The position numbers were made by a program, and so were the translations under genes. A model generated the notes under the pieces. The model did not search any database and was not told the DNA's origin. It saw only the letters and a list, made by a program, of their open reading frames with translations. Below, one piece after another: positions 20,901-28,208 of a stretch of 57,869 nucleotides of DNA. Within the stretch, counting starts at the first letter, position 1, and each line of letters opens with the position of its first letter. The stretch comes from Bacteroidota bacterium. GTDB taxonomy: Bacteria > Bacteroidota > Bacteroidia > Flavobacteriales > JADGDT01. The DNA lies in the NCBI GenBank assembly GCA_039714315.1, contig JBDLJM010000006.1, forward strand, positions 1 to 57,869, given 5' to 3'.

Positions 20901-21023
20901 TTTATCTCCTAAAAAATCATCCGTCGGTATTTCTTCAACAAATTCTCTGTCCCGAAGGTCTTTCATGATCTGACTTTCATCGTTCAGATCTTCAATTCCT
21001 TTCCAATATTTTTTTTGTGACAT
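17964..21023 (-). CDS. actB: Alternative Complex III subunit ActB
   Basis: This large periplasmic subunit of about 1019 residues fuses a molybdopterin-oxidoreductase-like domain (about 60-720, without a visible cofactor site) to a four-cluster ferredoxin domain. The clusters are in CTGCAACVVACHAENN, CQHCNHAPCETVCP, CVGTRYCANNCPYKVRR and the CSMC plus CSSACP pair. Near the N-terminus is a Tat-like signal with twin Arg, TTRRDFLKYIGFSTAAASL, followed by VAC, as in flavobacterial ActB. I use ATG 21023 (MSQKKYWKGIEDL), which matches the family N-terminus as I remember it and leaves an 11-base gap to actA. The longer frame to 21047 would overlap actA. Confidence 0.95.
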   Translation of the reverse strand: MSQKKYWKGIEDLNDESQIMKDLRDREFVEEIPTDDFLGDKETLESGSTTRRDFLKYIGFSTAAASLVACEGPVVKSIPYVVKPDSITPGTADYYATTISDGHDFASVLVRAREGRPIRIEPNSMAKFYGTTNTRIQANVLSLYDSNRLKSPQKKGEEISWSSVDSDVIMGLNAVGDKQIAILTPSMFSPSTDEVIAKFTEKYPSAKHISYDAVSSSGALDAYETLYEKRALPLYKFSEARVIVSFGADFLGDWLGGGYEKGYAVGRKPNQEQMSRHIQIESNMSLAGANADDRYAIKPSEQTYALITLYGLITGEKLSSKETPIDAQLKTIAKELKKAGDKALVVTGSNDKNMQILAMKINLALQSKAMGVDKPVYVKEGNDKAVQQLIQDMNSGKIGALLAYNVNPVYSLANSAEFVKGSEKVQLKLSMSQFIDETAKLMDFNLPSQHSLENWGDAMPVEGEYSLMQPTIRPLYDTRQFQDNLLKWIGASEDFYSFMQKNWTANILSQKLGASWNQTVHDGVFSVDSTSEMPQVNEPDMNSVAKSAQKQFKDSKGLELELYVKAGMGNGEMANNPWLQELPDPITRTSWDNYLTVSPKQAEELELTNWNESNGALNGDIVKLTSGNVSITLPVFIQPGQAFGTLGLALGYGRIEGVKEEMKTGVNAYTLYRTFNKYVNNVSVEKVEGEHEFACVQLHHTMMDRDVVQETTFDIYKNKDREEWNPVVALETHKGKQPVSKIDLWDEYDSSIGHHFNLSIDLNACTGCAACVVACHAENNVPVVGKEEVRRSRDMHWLRIDRYYSSDMSKEKAKEEGLTGVSGSVEMYNKMEIASENPEVVFQPVMCQHCNHAPCETVCPVAATSHGSQGQNQMAYNRCVGTRYCANNCPYKVRRFNWFQYAENEEFNYYMNDEVGRMVLNPDVAIRSRGVMEKCSMCIQITQAGILNAKKEGRKLEDIDIQTACSSACPSDAMVFGDINDEKSGIQEPLHDDRKYYLLESVGTKPNVMYQTKIRNKNS

Positions 21024-21034
21024 TCTTTTCAATT

Positions 21035-22288
21035 TTAGTAGTGACACTTACCACATTCTAATCCACCCATCATACTTACTGTTAGCTTCTGAGTACCGTA
21101 CTTAGCCGCCAACTGTTTATGTATTTCCTGGTAATAGTCGTTTCCTGCCATCTTTATCTCTTCAGTTTTATGACAGTCAACACACCATTCCATTGTTAGA
21201 GGACTATATTGATATAGTTCCTCCATCTCCTCAACCGGACCATGGCAATCCTGACATTCAAGGCCTCCAACGGTTACGTGTTGTGAGTGATTGTAGTAAA
21301 CGAAATCCGGAAGGTTATGAATTCTAACCCATTTAATCGGTTTTTGTTCGTAACCTTCGATATATGAATTTGTTGCCGGATCGAAACCTATTGCATCATA
21401 AATTTTTGCAATTTCTTCTTTCCCAGTATTTTCTCCTTCCTGAATAAGTTTGTGACAATTCATACAGACATTTGCAGACGGAATTCCGGAAGTTTTACTT
21501 GTTCGTGCACTCGAATGACAATACTCACAATCAATTTCCTGATCGCCCGAATGTACCTTATGCGAAAAAGCAATTGGTTGAATAGGCTGATAACCCTTAT
21601 CAACACCTACTCCTAAGCCCCATTCCCAAAAGGCATATGTAGCTCCAATCGATACAAGAAGAACAACTACTATTGCTATAGAATTGTTTTTTGCCAAATA
21701 AGTTAAATAAGCAAATACCTCGCTTACATAGTTCCCCTGTTCTGTTCGATTGATTTGAAGTAGCGTAGACTTCAGACGGAATAATATTACCGTCAACAGA
21801 ATGACAATAAAAATAATTCCAATAAGTACCTCGGCATAATAGTCTTTCACTTTTTCTACCGTCTCGGTCTCAGCAACAGCTTCTTCAGCCTTCTTCTCCT
21901 CAAAAATTGCAGGATCTGCATCAGCATAAGCCATTATATCGGCTATATCCTGATCCGAAAGGTTTGGAAACGGAGTCATTGGTACCTTATTGTACTCTTC
22001 AAAAATAGCTACTGCATCTGCATCACCACTCTCTATTAGTGCGGCACTGTTTCGTATCCAGTCCTGTAACCATTTTTGATCTCTATTAGCAGCAACACCT
22101 TTCAAAGGCGGACCTATTAGTCTCTGCTCTAATTTGTGACAGGCTGCGCAATTCGCATTAAAAAGCGTTTTCCCATTTTTAGCATCACCTTCCTGTGCAT
22201 AGGTCGACAATGCAAACAAAAAAGAAAAAACCACACTTAATACCATACGGCCTGATAGTGAATTGTAAAGGTTCTTCACTTCTTTCAT
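21035..22288 (-). CDS. actA: Alternative Complex III subunit ActA with six heme-binding motifs
   Basis: The 417-residue multiheme cytochrome c has a signal peptide (about 13-31) and a monoheme domain with CAACH at 47-51. Two membrane segments follow, at about 153-171 and 203-221, then a pentaheme domain with CEYCH (254), CMNCH (275), CQDCH (345), CVDCH (369) and CGKCH (412), which ends one residue before the C-terminus. The pentaheme part is the classical ActA, taking electrons from ActB. The N-terminal cytochrome domain adds a sixth motif and could serve as an electron exit. It is the first gene of the operon. Confidence 0.94.
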   Translation of the reverse strand: MKEVKNLYNSLSGRMVLSVVFSFLFALSTYAQEGDAKNGKTLFNANCAACHKLEQRLIGPPLKGVAANRDQKWLQDWIRNSAALIESGDADAVAIFEEYNKVPMTPFPNLSDQDIADIMAYADADPAIFEEKKAEEAVAETETVEKVKDYYAEVLIGIIFIVILLTVILFRLKSTLLQINRTEQGNYVSEVFAYLTYLAKNNSIAIVVVLLVSIGATYAFWEWGLGVGVDKGYQPIQPIAFSHKVHSGDQEIDCEYCHSSARTSKTSGIPSANVCMNCHKLIQEGENTGKEEIAKIYDAIGFDPATNSYIEGYEQKPIKWVRIHNLPDFVYYNHSQHVTVGGLECQDCHGPVEEMEELYQYSPLTMEWCVDCHKTEEIKMAGNDYYQEIHKQLAAKYGTQKLTVSMMGGLECGKCHY

Positions 22289-22380
22289 TAGTAGTTAAAA
22301 TTAAATTTTAGGTTGTTTTGGTTAAACTCTTTTAATATTATGATATTTTTCAGGTCTATTCCTGATAAACAACATGCTTA

Positions 22381-22388
22381 CAAAAATA
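22381..22388 (-). promoter_or_regulatory. Possible -7 element for the ACIII operon
   Basis: TATTTTTG on the minus strand matches TAnnTTTG, giving a leader of about 85 bases before actA. I see no TTG at the expected distance. Confidence 0.35.
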
Positions 22389-22601
22389 TAATTTTCGTTT
22401 AATTAATAGCTGATGATGAATCTGTTTATGTAATTTATAATCGTTCTAAACTAGAATGACATCACTTTAAGACAGTTACACTATTTTTAGGCTAAACTAA
22501 GCAATAATAAATGAAAATATAGCATTCCAAAATAATAAAAGACAAACTAGTCCTAATAGCAATATAATCAGTTCATTTCATTCAAAATTGAATAATATAT
22601 T

Positions 22602-22609
22602 TAACTTTG
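22602..22609 (+). promoter_or_regulatory. -7 element for the SPOR-protein gene
   Basis: TAACTTTG matches TAnnTTTG and lies about 27 bases before the chosen ATG. A TTG at 22588 is too close (11 bases). The element supports the downstream ATG as start, since the longer frame begins upstream of it. Confidence 0.45.
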
Positions 22610-22635
22610 ACCAAATGATAATTATTAAAAATAAT

Positions 22636-23055
22636 ATGATGGTGAACAGAACTTTTTTCTTTATTGTAGCAATGTTAGGGTTAAGCTTATCGATGAGAGC
22701 TCAAGATTCAAACTTCTTCGAATCTAAAAATGACACAACAGCTTTTGTACAAATAATACAAGATCCTGATATAAATACTATCAATAAACTTTACAAGGAA
22801 GCAAGTTCCTCAGATACTATAGTGGATGGATTTAAAATTCAGGTATATTACGGAAACAGAAAAAAAGCCTCTGAAAAAATAATTGAATTTAAAGAGTTAT
22901 ATCCGGATATTGAAGCGAACCTGATTTATGAAGAACCAAACTTCAAGGCTGTAGTAGGTAAATATTACAGGAAGCTGGATGCTGACAGGGATCTGCAAAG
23001 GATAAAGAAAAAGTTTAACGATGCTTTTATAATCAGAAATAAGATTAGTAAGTAA
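22636..23055 (+). CDS. Secreted SPOR-domain protein
   Basis: I start at ATG 22636 (22639 is equally good) rather than 22588, because only then is the signal peptide (TFFFIVAMLGLSLSMRAQ) N-terminal and downstream of the promoter box. That gives about 139 residues. The C-terminal 70 residues (DGFKIQVYYGNRKKASEKII to the end) form a SPOR domain, which in other bacteria binds denuded peptidoglycan at division sites. It lies between the act and infB operons, an arrangement I believe is common in flavobacteria. A terminator follows. Confidence 0.8.
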   Translation: MMVNRTFFFIVAMLGLSLSMRAQDSNFFESKNDTTAFVQIIQDPDINTINKLYKEASSSDTIVDGFKIQVYYGNRKKASEKIIEFKELYPDIEANLIYEEPNFKAVVGKYYRKLDADRDLQRIKKKFNDAFIIRNKISK

Positions 23056-23111
23056 AAAGAAACACCACTAATCCATTCTATTTTACTTATTTAATTAAAG
23101 ATTAAGAAATA

Positions 23112-23183
23112 GAGCCTGCCCTCCTGACTGCCTGTCTAACCGATTTAGCCAGATAGAAGTCATGAGGGCAGGCTTCATTTTTT
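23112..23183 (+). terminator. Long-stem terminator after the SPOR gene
   Basis: Arms at 23112-23123 and 23164-23175 (core GCCTGCCCTC/GAGGGCAGGC), with partial further pairing inside a 40-base loop, followed by CATTTTTT. Confidence 0.7.
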
Positions 23184-23329
23184 AACACTTCTGAGCAAGC
23201 CTGATTATAATAAAGATATTGTCAAAAAAAAAACACGAACACGGTTGTTGAGTAACATTCCTTAGTAACAGTCTGAAAATAGACATGGATATAAAATGTA
23301 CTATATCCCACTAAAAACATCTGATAATA

Positions 23330-23362
23330 CATCATAAAAAAGGCCGCTGAAACAGCGGCCTT
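23330..23362 (-). terminator. Terminator of the rimP-nusA-infB operon
   Basis: A perfect 10-bp stem AAGGCCGCTG/CAGCGGCCTT (23340-23362) with a three-base loop, followed by five T on the minus strand, 22 bases after infB. Confidence 0.88.
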
Positions 23363-23384
23363 AATATAATTTTATGTTTAAGAA

Positions 23385-26243
23385 TTAAAGTTTCTTACGA
23401 ACCTCAACTTCCTGATAGGCTTCGATAATATCTCCGACCTTGATATCGTTATACTTTTCGATGTTCAATCCACACTCATAGCCTTTAGCTACTTCTTTAA
23501 CATCATCCTTAAATCGTTTCAACGATCCAAGAGATCCTGTGTGAACAACTACTCCATCACGAATAATTCTAATATTACTGTTGCGGAATACTTTACCACT
23601 TAGAACCATACAACCGGCAATTGTACCAACTTTAGAGATTTTGAATGTCTCTCTAACTTCCACATTACCTGTAACTTCTTCTTTTACTTCTGGAGAAAGC
23701 ATTCCTTCCATCGCATCTTTCAACTCTTCAATAGCATCGTATATAATAGAGTATGTTCTAATATCAATACTTTCACGATCTGCAATCTGACGAGCATTAC
23801 CTGAAGGACGAACCTGGAATCCAATAATAATTGCATCGGAGGCTGTTGCCAACAATACATCTGATTCTGTAATCTGACCTACTGCCTTATGAATAATATT
23901 AACGTGAATCTCTTCAGTAGACAACTTCTGTAATGATGCAGAAAGTGCTTCAACAGATCCATCCACATCACCTTTAAGAATAACGTTAAGTTCTTTAAAG
24001 TCACCTATTGCGATACGACGACCAATCTCGTCAAGCGTAATGTGTTTCTGAGTTCTTACACTCTGCTCACGTTGCAATTGAGTACGACGAGCGGCAATTT
24101 GTTTAGCTTCTCTTTCGTCTTTAAAGATATTGAATTTGTCACCGGCCTGAGGTGCTCCATCCAATCCTAAAATTGACACGGGTGTTGATGGTCCGGCTTC
24201 TTTTATAGTTTTTCCGCGTTCGTTGAACATCGCTTTTACTTTACCGCTATTTTTACCGGCAAGCATATAATCTCCAATCTTCAATGTACCTCCATTTACC
24301 AACAAAGTAGTTACATATCCGCGTCCTTTATCAAGAGATGCTTCAACAACTGTTCCCACAGCTCCTTTATTTGGATTAGCTTTCAGATCAAGCATTTCAG
24401 CTTCTAAAAGAACCTTCTCCATCAATTCATCAACACCTGTTCCCACTTTCGCAGAGATTTCGTGTGATTGAATTTTACCTCCCCAATCTTCTACCAATAA
24501 GTTCATTTGAGACAATTGCTCCTTAATCTTATCAGGATTAGCATGAGGCTTATCAATTTTATTTATTGCAAATACAATTGGTACTTCTGCAGCCTGGGCA
24601 TGTGCAATAGCTTCTTTTGTTTGAGGCATTACATCATCATCGGCAGCAACAACAATAATTGCAATATCTGTTACCTGCGCACCACGAGCACGCATTGCCG
24701 TAAAGGCTTCGTGACCCGGAGTATCTAGGAATGTAATTTTCTGCCCGCTATCTAATTGTACTCCATATGCACCAATATGCTGAGTAATTCCTCCGGATTC
24801 CCCGGCTATAACATTTGCATGACGCACATAATCAAGAAGTGATGTTTTACCGTGATCAACGTGTCCCATCACTGTTACGATCGGTGCTCTAGGTAATAAA
24901 TCTTCTTCTTTATCATCTTCCTCGTGTACAGCTTCTTCAAGTTCAGCACTTACGAATTCTGTTTCAAATCCGAACTCTTCAGCAACAATAGATAATGTTT
25001 CAGCATCAAGTCTCTGGTTCATGGTAACCATGATACCAAGAGTCATACATGATGATATAACTTCGTTAATAGAAACATCCATCATAGTAGCAAGTTCCAT
25101 CACTGTTACAAATTCAGTAACTTTTAATGTACTTTTTTCTGCTTCCTGTTTTGCTAATTGTGCATCTGTCTGCTCACGTCTGTCATCACGTTTCTGACGA
25201 CGATATTTAGCTCCTTTAGATTTTGAACCCTTTCCGGTTAACTTATCTAAAGTTTCTTTTATTTGTTTAGAAATTTCTGCTTCTGTAGGCTCAGCCTTAA
25301 CAACTCTTGCCCCTCTGCCTTTTTGTGGTCTCTTTTTATTCGCATTTGGTCCTCTTTGACCTGGACCTTTTTGTCCACCTTGTGCACCAGGACCTTTTTG
25401 TCCGGGTTTCTGACCACCTTTTCCCTGACCTTTATCTCCGCCGGGCTGGTTCTGAGCTTTTGTAGCATCAACAGCTCCCTTCTTTATTCTACGACGACGC
25501 TTTTTATTTGCATCACCGCCTTTCTTAGGGTCAGCTTTTTTCGGATCCTTCTTCTTAGGTTTATTGAACTGTGAAAGATCAATCTTTTCACCTGTAAGTT
25601 TAGGTCCGCTTAATTTTGCGTAATTAGTCTCAAGTTTTTCAGAAGTTTCCGGTGTAGCAGCTGGTTTTTCTTCAACTTGTTCTTTTTTACTATTTTGCTC
25701 TTTAGATTGAGTGTCAGACTTAGCTGTAGCCTGATGGCTTGCTTTTTCGATATCGGTATTAGATTTTTTCTTCTTCTTAGAATCAAGATCTATTTTACCA
25801 ACTTGTTTAGGCTTGGATATAGGTTTAGCCTGTCCTTTTACAACCTCTTTCTCACGTTCCTTCTCCAGAGCTACCATTACCTTACGGCGCTCTTCTTCCT
25901 CTTGCTTGCGTTTACGCTCATCAGCTTCTTCTTTTTCAAGAGATTCAATGAGTTTTTCTTTTTCTTTACGCTCGCGTTTTTCTTCAAGCTCTTTATCGCG
26001 CTCAGCTCTAATTGCCTCTTTTTCACGACGCTTCTCTTCGCTCACTTCATTAGAAGCTTCTTTCTTTGTTTTATCAGCCTGAAAACCTGATAACAGAACA
26101 TTATAAACACCCTCGTCGATCTTGACATTAGGATTGGAATCAAGCTCGACTCCTTTTTTCTTTAGGTACTCAAGTGCTCTATCTTTTGAAATATTAAGTT
26201 CTCTTAATACTTTTGAGAGCCTCATTTGTTTGCTACCTGCCAT
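23385..26243 (-). CDS. infB: Translation initiation factor IF-2
   Basis: The 952-residue GTPase places initiator tRNA on the 30S subunit. An N-terminal IF2N domain (about 1-55, [21 protein letters not shown]) is followed by a long Lys/Glu- and Gly/Pro-rich linker (60-350). A second IF2N segment follows, then the G domain with [23 protein letters not shown] and NKIDK, and the C-terminal fMet-tRNA-binding domains. The low-complexity linker explains the long open frames seen on the opposite strand here, which I do not count as genes. It is the third gene of the rimP-nusA-infB operon. Confidence 0.98.
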   Translation of the reverse strand: MAGSKQMRLSKVLRELNISKDRALEYLKKKGVELDSNPNVKIDEGVYNVLLSGFQADKTKKEASNEVSEEKRREKEAIRAERDKELEEKRERKEKEKLIESLEKEEADERKRKQEEEERRKVMVALEKEREKEVVKGQAKPISKPKQVGKIDLDSKKKKKSNTDIEKASHQATAKSDTQSKEQNSKKEQVEEKPAATPETSEKLETNYAKLSGPKLTGEKIDLSQFNKPKKKDPKKADPKKGGDANKKRRRRIKKGAVDATKAQNQPGGDKGQGKGGQKPGQKGPGAQGGQKGPGQRGPNANKKRPQKGRGARVVKAEPTEAEISKQIKETLDKLTGKGSKSKGAKYRRQKRDDRREQTDAQLAKQEAEKSTLKVTEFVTVMELATMMDVSINEVISSCMTLGIMVTMNQRLDAETLSIVAEEFGFETEFVSAELEEAVHEEDDKEEDLLPRAPIVTVMGHVDHGKTSLLDYVRHANVIAGESGGITQHIGAYGVQLDSGQKITFLDTPGHEAFTAMRARGAQVTDIAIIVVAADDDVMPQTKEAIAHAQAAEVPIVFAINKIDKPHANPDKIKEQLSQMNLLVEDWGGKIQSHEISAKVGTGVDELMEKVLLEAEMLDLKANPNKGAVGTVVEASLDKGRGYVTTLLVNGGTLKIGDYMLAGKNSGKVKAMFNERGKTIKEAGPSTPVSILGLDGAPQAGDKFNIFKDEREAKQIAARRTQLQREQSVRTQKHITLDEIGRRIAIGDFKELNVILKGDVDGSVEALSASLQKLSTEEIHVNIIHKAVGQITESDVLLATASDAIIIGFQVRPSGNARQIADRESIDIRTYSIIYDAIEELKDAMEGMLSPEVKEEVTGNVEVRETFKISKVGTIAGCMVLSGKVFRNSNIRIIRDGVVVHTGSLGSLKRFKDDVKEVAKGYECGLNIEKYNDIKVGDIIEAYQEVEVRKKL

Positions 26244-26305
26244 ATAATAATATTCAATCTATTTTTTTTCTTATACTCTAATTACATCCTCTTCGCCATC
26301 GAGGA

Positions 26306-27541
26306 TTAGTCGTCAAATTCCGCATTTAGAATTCCTTTTACCTTCTGAATAGTCTCTTCTTCAAGATCCGTTCTTCTCGCCAATTCTTCAACACTAAGGT
26401 TGATTACACTTTTTGCAGTGTCTACGCCAATTTTATAAAATTCATCGATTATCCACTCGTCAATTTCGTCAGAGAAATCTCTTAACTCTACGTCCTCATC
26501 CTGTGGTACATCTCTATAAACATCTATCTCATACCCAACCAACTGACCGGCTAATCTGATATTATTTCCTCCTCTACCAATAGCCTTTGAAACTTCTTCC
26601 GGTTTTACCCAAACATCAGCTTTCTTTGTTTCCTCGTTGATATCGATTTTAACGACCTTCGCAGGACTCATTGCTCTGGTTATAAATAAGTTTAAGTTAC
26701 TTGTGTAATTAATTACATCAATATTCTCATTACCTAATTCTCTAACAATTCCATGTATTCTGGCACCTTTCATACCAACACAAGCACCTACAGGATCAAT
26801 ACGGTCATCATAGGACTCGACAGCTACTTTTGCTTTCTCTCCAGGAATACGTACAACTCCCTTAACTGTAATCAAGCCATCGAATACCTCAGGTATTTCC
26901 TGTTCAAACAGTTTTTCAAGGAAAACCGTTGATGTTCTCGAAAGTATAATTTGAGGCTTTGTCCCTTTTAACTCTACTTCTTTAATAATAGCTCTGATAC
27001 TTTCACCTTTTCTGTAATAGTCCGAAGGGATTTGTTGATCTTTTGGCATCACCATCTCATTACCTTCATCATCTATTACAATAACGACATTTGGTCTGAT
27101 GTGATGAATCTCACCGGTAACAAGATTACCTACAAGTTCTTTAAATTTCTTGTAGAGAATAGTATTGTCGTGATCCATAATTCTTGAACGCAAATTCTGT
27201 CCTAACGATAAAATAGCTCTACGTCCTAAATCTATTATTTTCACTTCTTCAGAAACATCTTCCCCAATTTCGAAATCAGGCTCTATCTTCTGCGCATCAG
27301 ATAAAGACACCTCAGCATTTTCATCTTCCACCTCTCCGTCAGCAACAACGATACGGTTTCTCCATATTTCCAAATCACCTTTATCAGGGTTCACAATTAT
27401 GTCGAAATTATCATCCGATCCGTATTTTCTTCTTAAAGCAGTTCTGAAAACTTCTTCCAAAATTGCCATTAAGGTAACTCGGTCAATGTTTTTATCTGAT
27501 TTAAATTCAGAAAACGATTCAATTAATTCACGATTATCCAT
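26306..27541 (-). CDS. nusA: Transcription termination/antitermination factor NusA
   Basis: The 411-residue protein has an N-terminal RNA-polymerase-binding domain (1-125), an S1 domain (about 130-200) and two KH domains (about 230-345, with GACVGMKGARI and GRGGNNIRLAGQLVG). The C-terminal helical region ends in the pattern LARRTDLEEETIQKVKGIL. It modulates pausing, termination and rRNA antitermination. It lies nine bases after rimP and is probably autoregulated through the hairpin in the operon leader (see the 28030-28057 entry). Confidence 0.97.
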   Translation of the reverse strand: MDNRELIESFSEFKSDKNIDRVTLMAILEEVFRTALRRKYGSDDNFDIIVNPDKGDLEIWRNRIVVADGEVEDENAEVSLSDAQKIEPDFEIGEDVSEEVKIIDLGRRAILSLGQNLRSRIMDHDNTILYKKFKELVGNLVTGEIHHIRPNVVIVIDDEGNEMVMPKDQQIPSDYYRKGESIRAIIKEVELKGTKPQIILSRTSTVFLEKLFEQEIPEVFDGLITVKGVVRIPGEKAKVAVESYDDRIDPVGACVGMKGARIHGIVRELGNENIDVINYTSNLNLFITRAMSPAKVVKIDINEETKKADVWVKPEEVSKAIGRGGNNIRLAGQLVGYEIDVYRDVPQDEDVELRDFSDEIDEWIIDEFYKIGVDTAKSVINLSVEELARRTDLEEETIQKVKGILNAEFDD

Positions 27542-27550
27542 TGTCTTCTA

Positions 27551-28018
27551 TTAAAATATAATAACCACTTTTGCTACTGCTATGTCGTCAAAGTTAATTT
27601 CTTGTTCTTTCTCTACTGTCATTTTACCTTTACCGATGGTCTTAGGCACTCTTTCCTTCCATTTCAAAACAAGTTTGTGTTCGTCAGAAAAGCTTTCCAA
27701 AGTACCTTCATACTTATTACCATCAACAGTTTTCACTTTTAGTTTACGTCCGATATTCTTTGAGAACTGACGTGGCAATGTAAGAGAATGTGTAATATCG
27801 AACGAAGCAACTTCGAGGGAAAAATCTTCTTCTTCTCTATCCAAATTGTGCTCAATATTTCTACTTACTCTCATACATTCACTAACAGCAACCCCATTAT
27901 CGCCATCCAAAACAACAGAAATATGGTTACTATCGCTTATATCAAAATCGACAAGGAATAGTTCCTTGTTCAATTCTAAAGCCTCTATTAACAGGCTCTC
28001 AACTACCTTTTTATCCAT
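27551..28018 (-). CDS. rimP: Ribosome maturation factor RimP
   Basis: The 155-residue protein (MDKKVVESLL...) is needed for 30S subunit assembly. The N-terminal alpha-beta domain contains SVVLDGDNGVAVSECMRVSR and the C-terminal Sm-like domain contains GRKLKVKTVDGNKYEGTLES, both typical. I use ATG 28018, which matches the family. An in-frame ATG at 28057 would add 13 residues encoded by the leader hairpin itself. It is the first gene of the operon with nusA and infB. Confidence 0.93.
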   Translation of the reverse strand: MDKKVVESLLIEALELNKELFLVDFDISDSNHISVVLDGDNGVAVSECMRVSRNIEHNLDREEEDFSLEVASFDITHSLTLPRQFSKNIGRKLKVKTVDGNKYEGTLESFSDEHKLVLKWKERVPKTIGKGKMTVEKEQEINFDDIAVAKVVIIF

Positions 28019-28029
28019 AAACAGGGTAT

Positions 28030-28057
28030 AAAAAGAGGGGACTTTTCGTCCCCTCAT
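28030..28057 (-). promoter_or_regulatory. Terminator-like hairpin in the rimP-nusA-infB leader
   Basis: On the minus strand GAGGGGAC (loop GAAAA) GTCCCCTC is followed by TTTTTATA, a textbook intrinsic terminator. It ends about 12 bases before the rimP ATG and lies downstream of the operon promoter, so it can act as an attenuator. Alternatively it ends topB transcripts that read through the 150-base gap. Confidence 0.7.
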
Positions 28058-28076
28058 CCACCTTTTAAATTCGCTG

Positions 28077-28106
28077 CAAATATACGAACATATTCCTATA
28101 GAGCAA
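28077..28106 (-). promoter_or_regulatory. Promoter of the rimP-nusA-infB operon
   Basis: On the minus strand TTG (28106-28104), a 19-base spacer and TATATTTG (28084-28077) match the Bacteroidota -33/-7 consensus exactly. The predicted transcript starts near 28070, giving a leader of about 50 bases that contains the hairpin. Confidence 0.75.
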
Positions 28107-28208
28107 ATACTTAGCCTCTAATATTATTCAAATATGATAATCTATTAATAATTATTGCTGAATTAGTGTTGTTTACACTAAAATTTAAACTGAATTACCT
28201 ACAATGTA

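Noticed and set aside
25263-26090. Long plus-strand frames opposite infB
   Set aside because: They arise from the repetitive Lys/Glu/Arg codons of the IF-2 linker read on the other strand, giving Phe/Leu/Ser-rich nonsense.
28018-28057. RimP starting at 28057
   Set aside because: The added 13 residues are encoded by a terminator hairpin and do not match family N-termini. I kept it only as a possible leader start.
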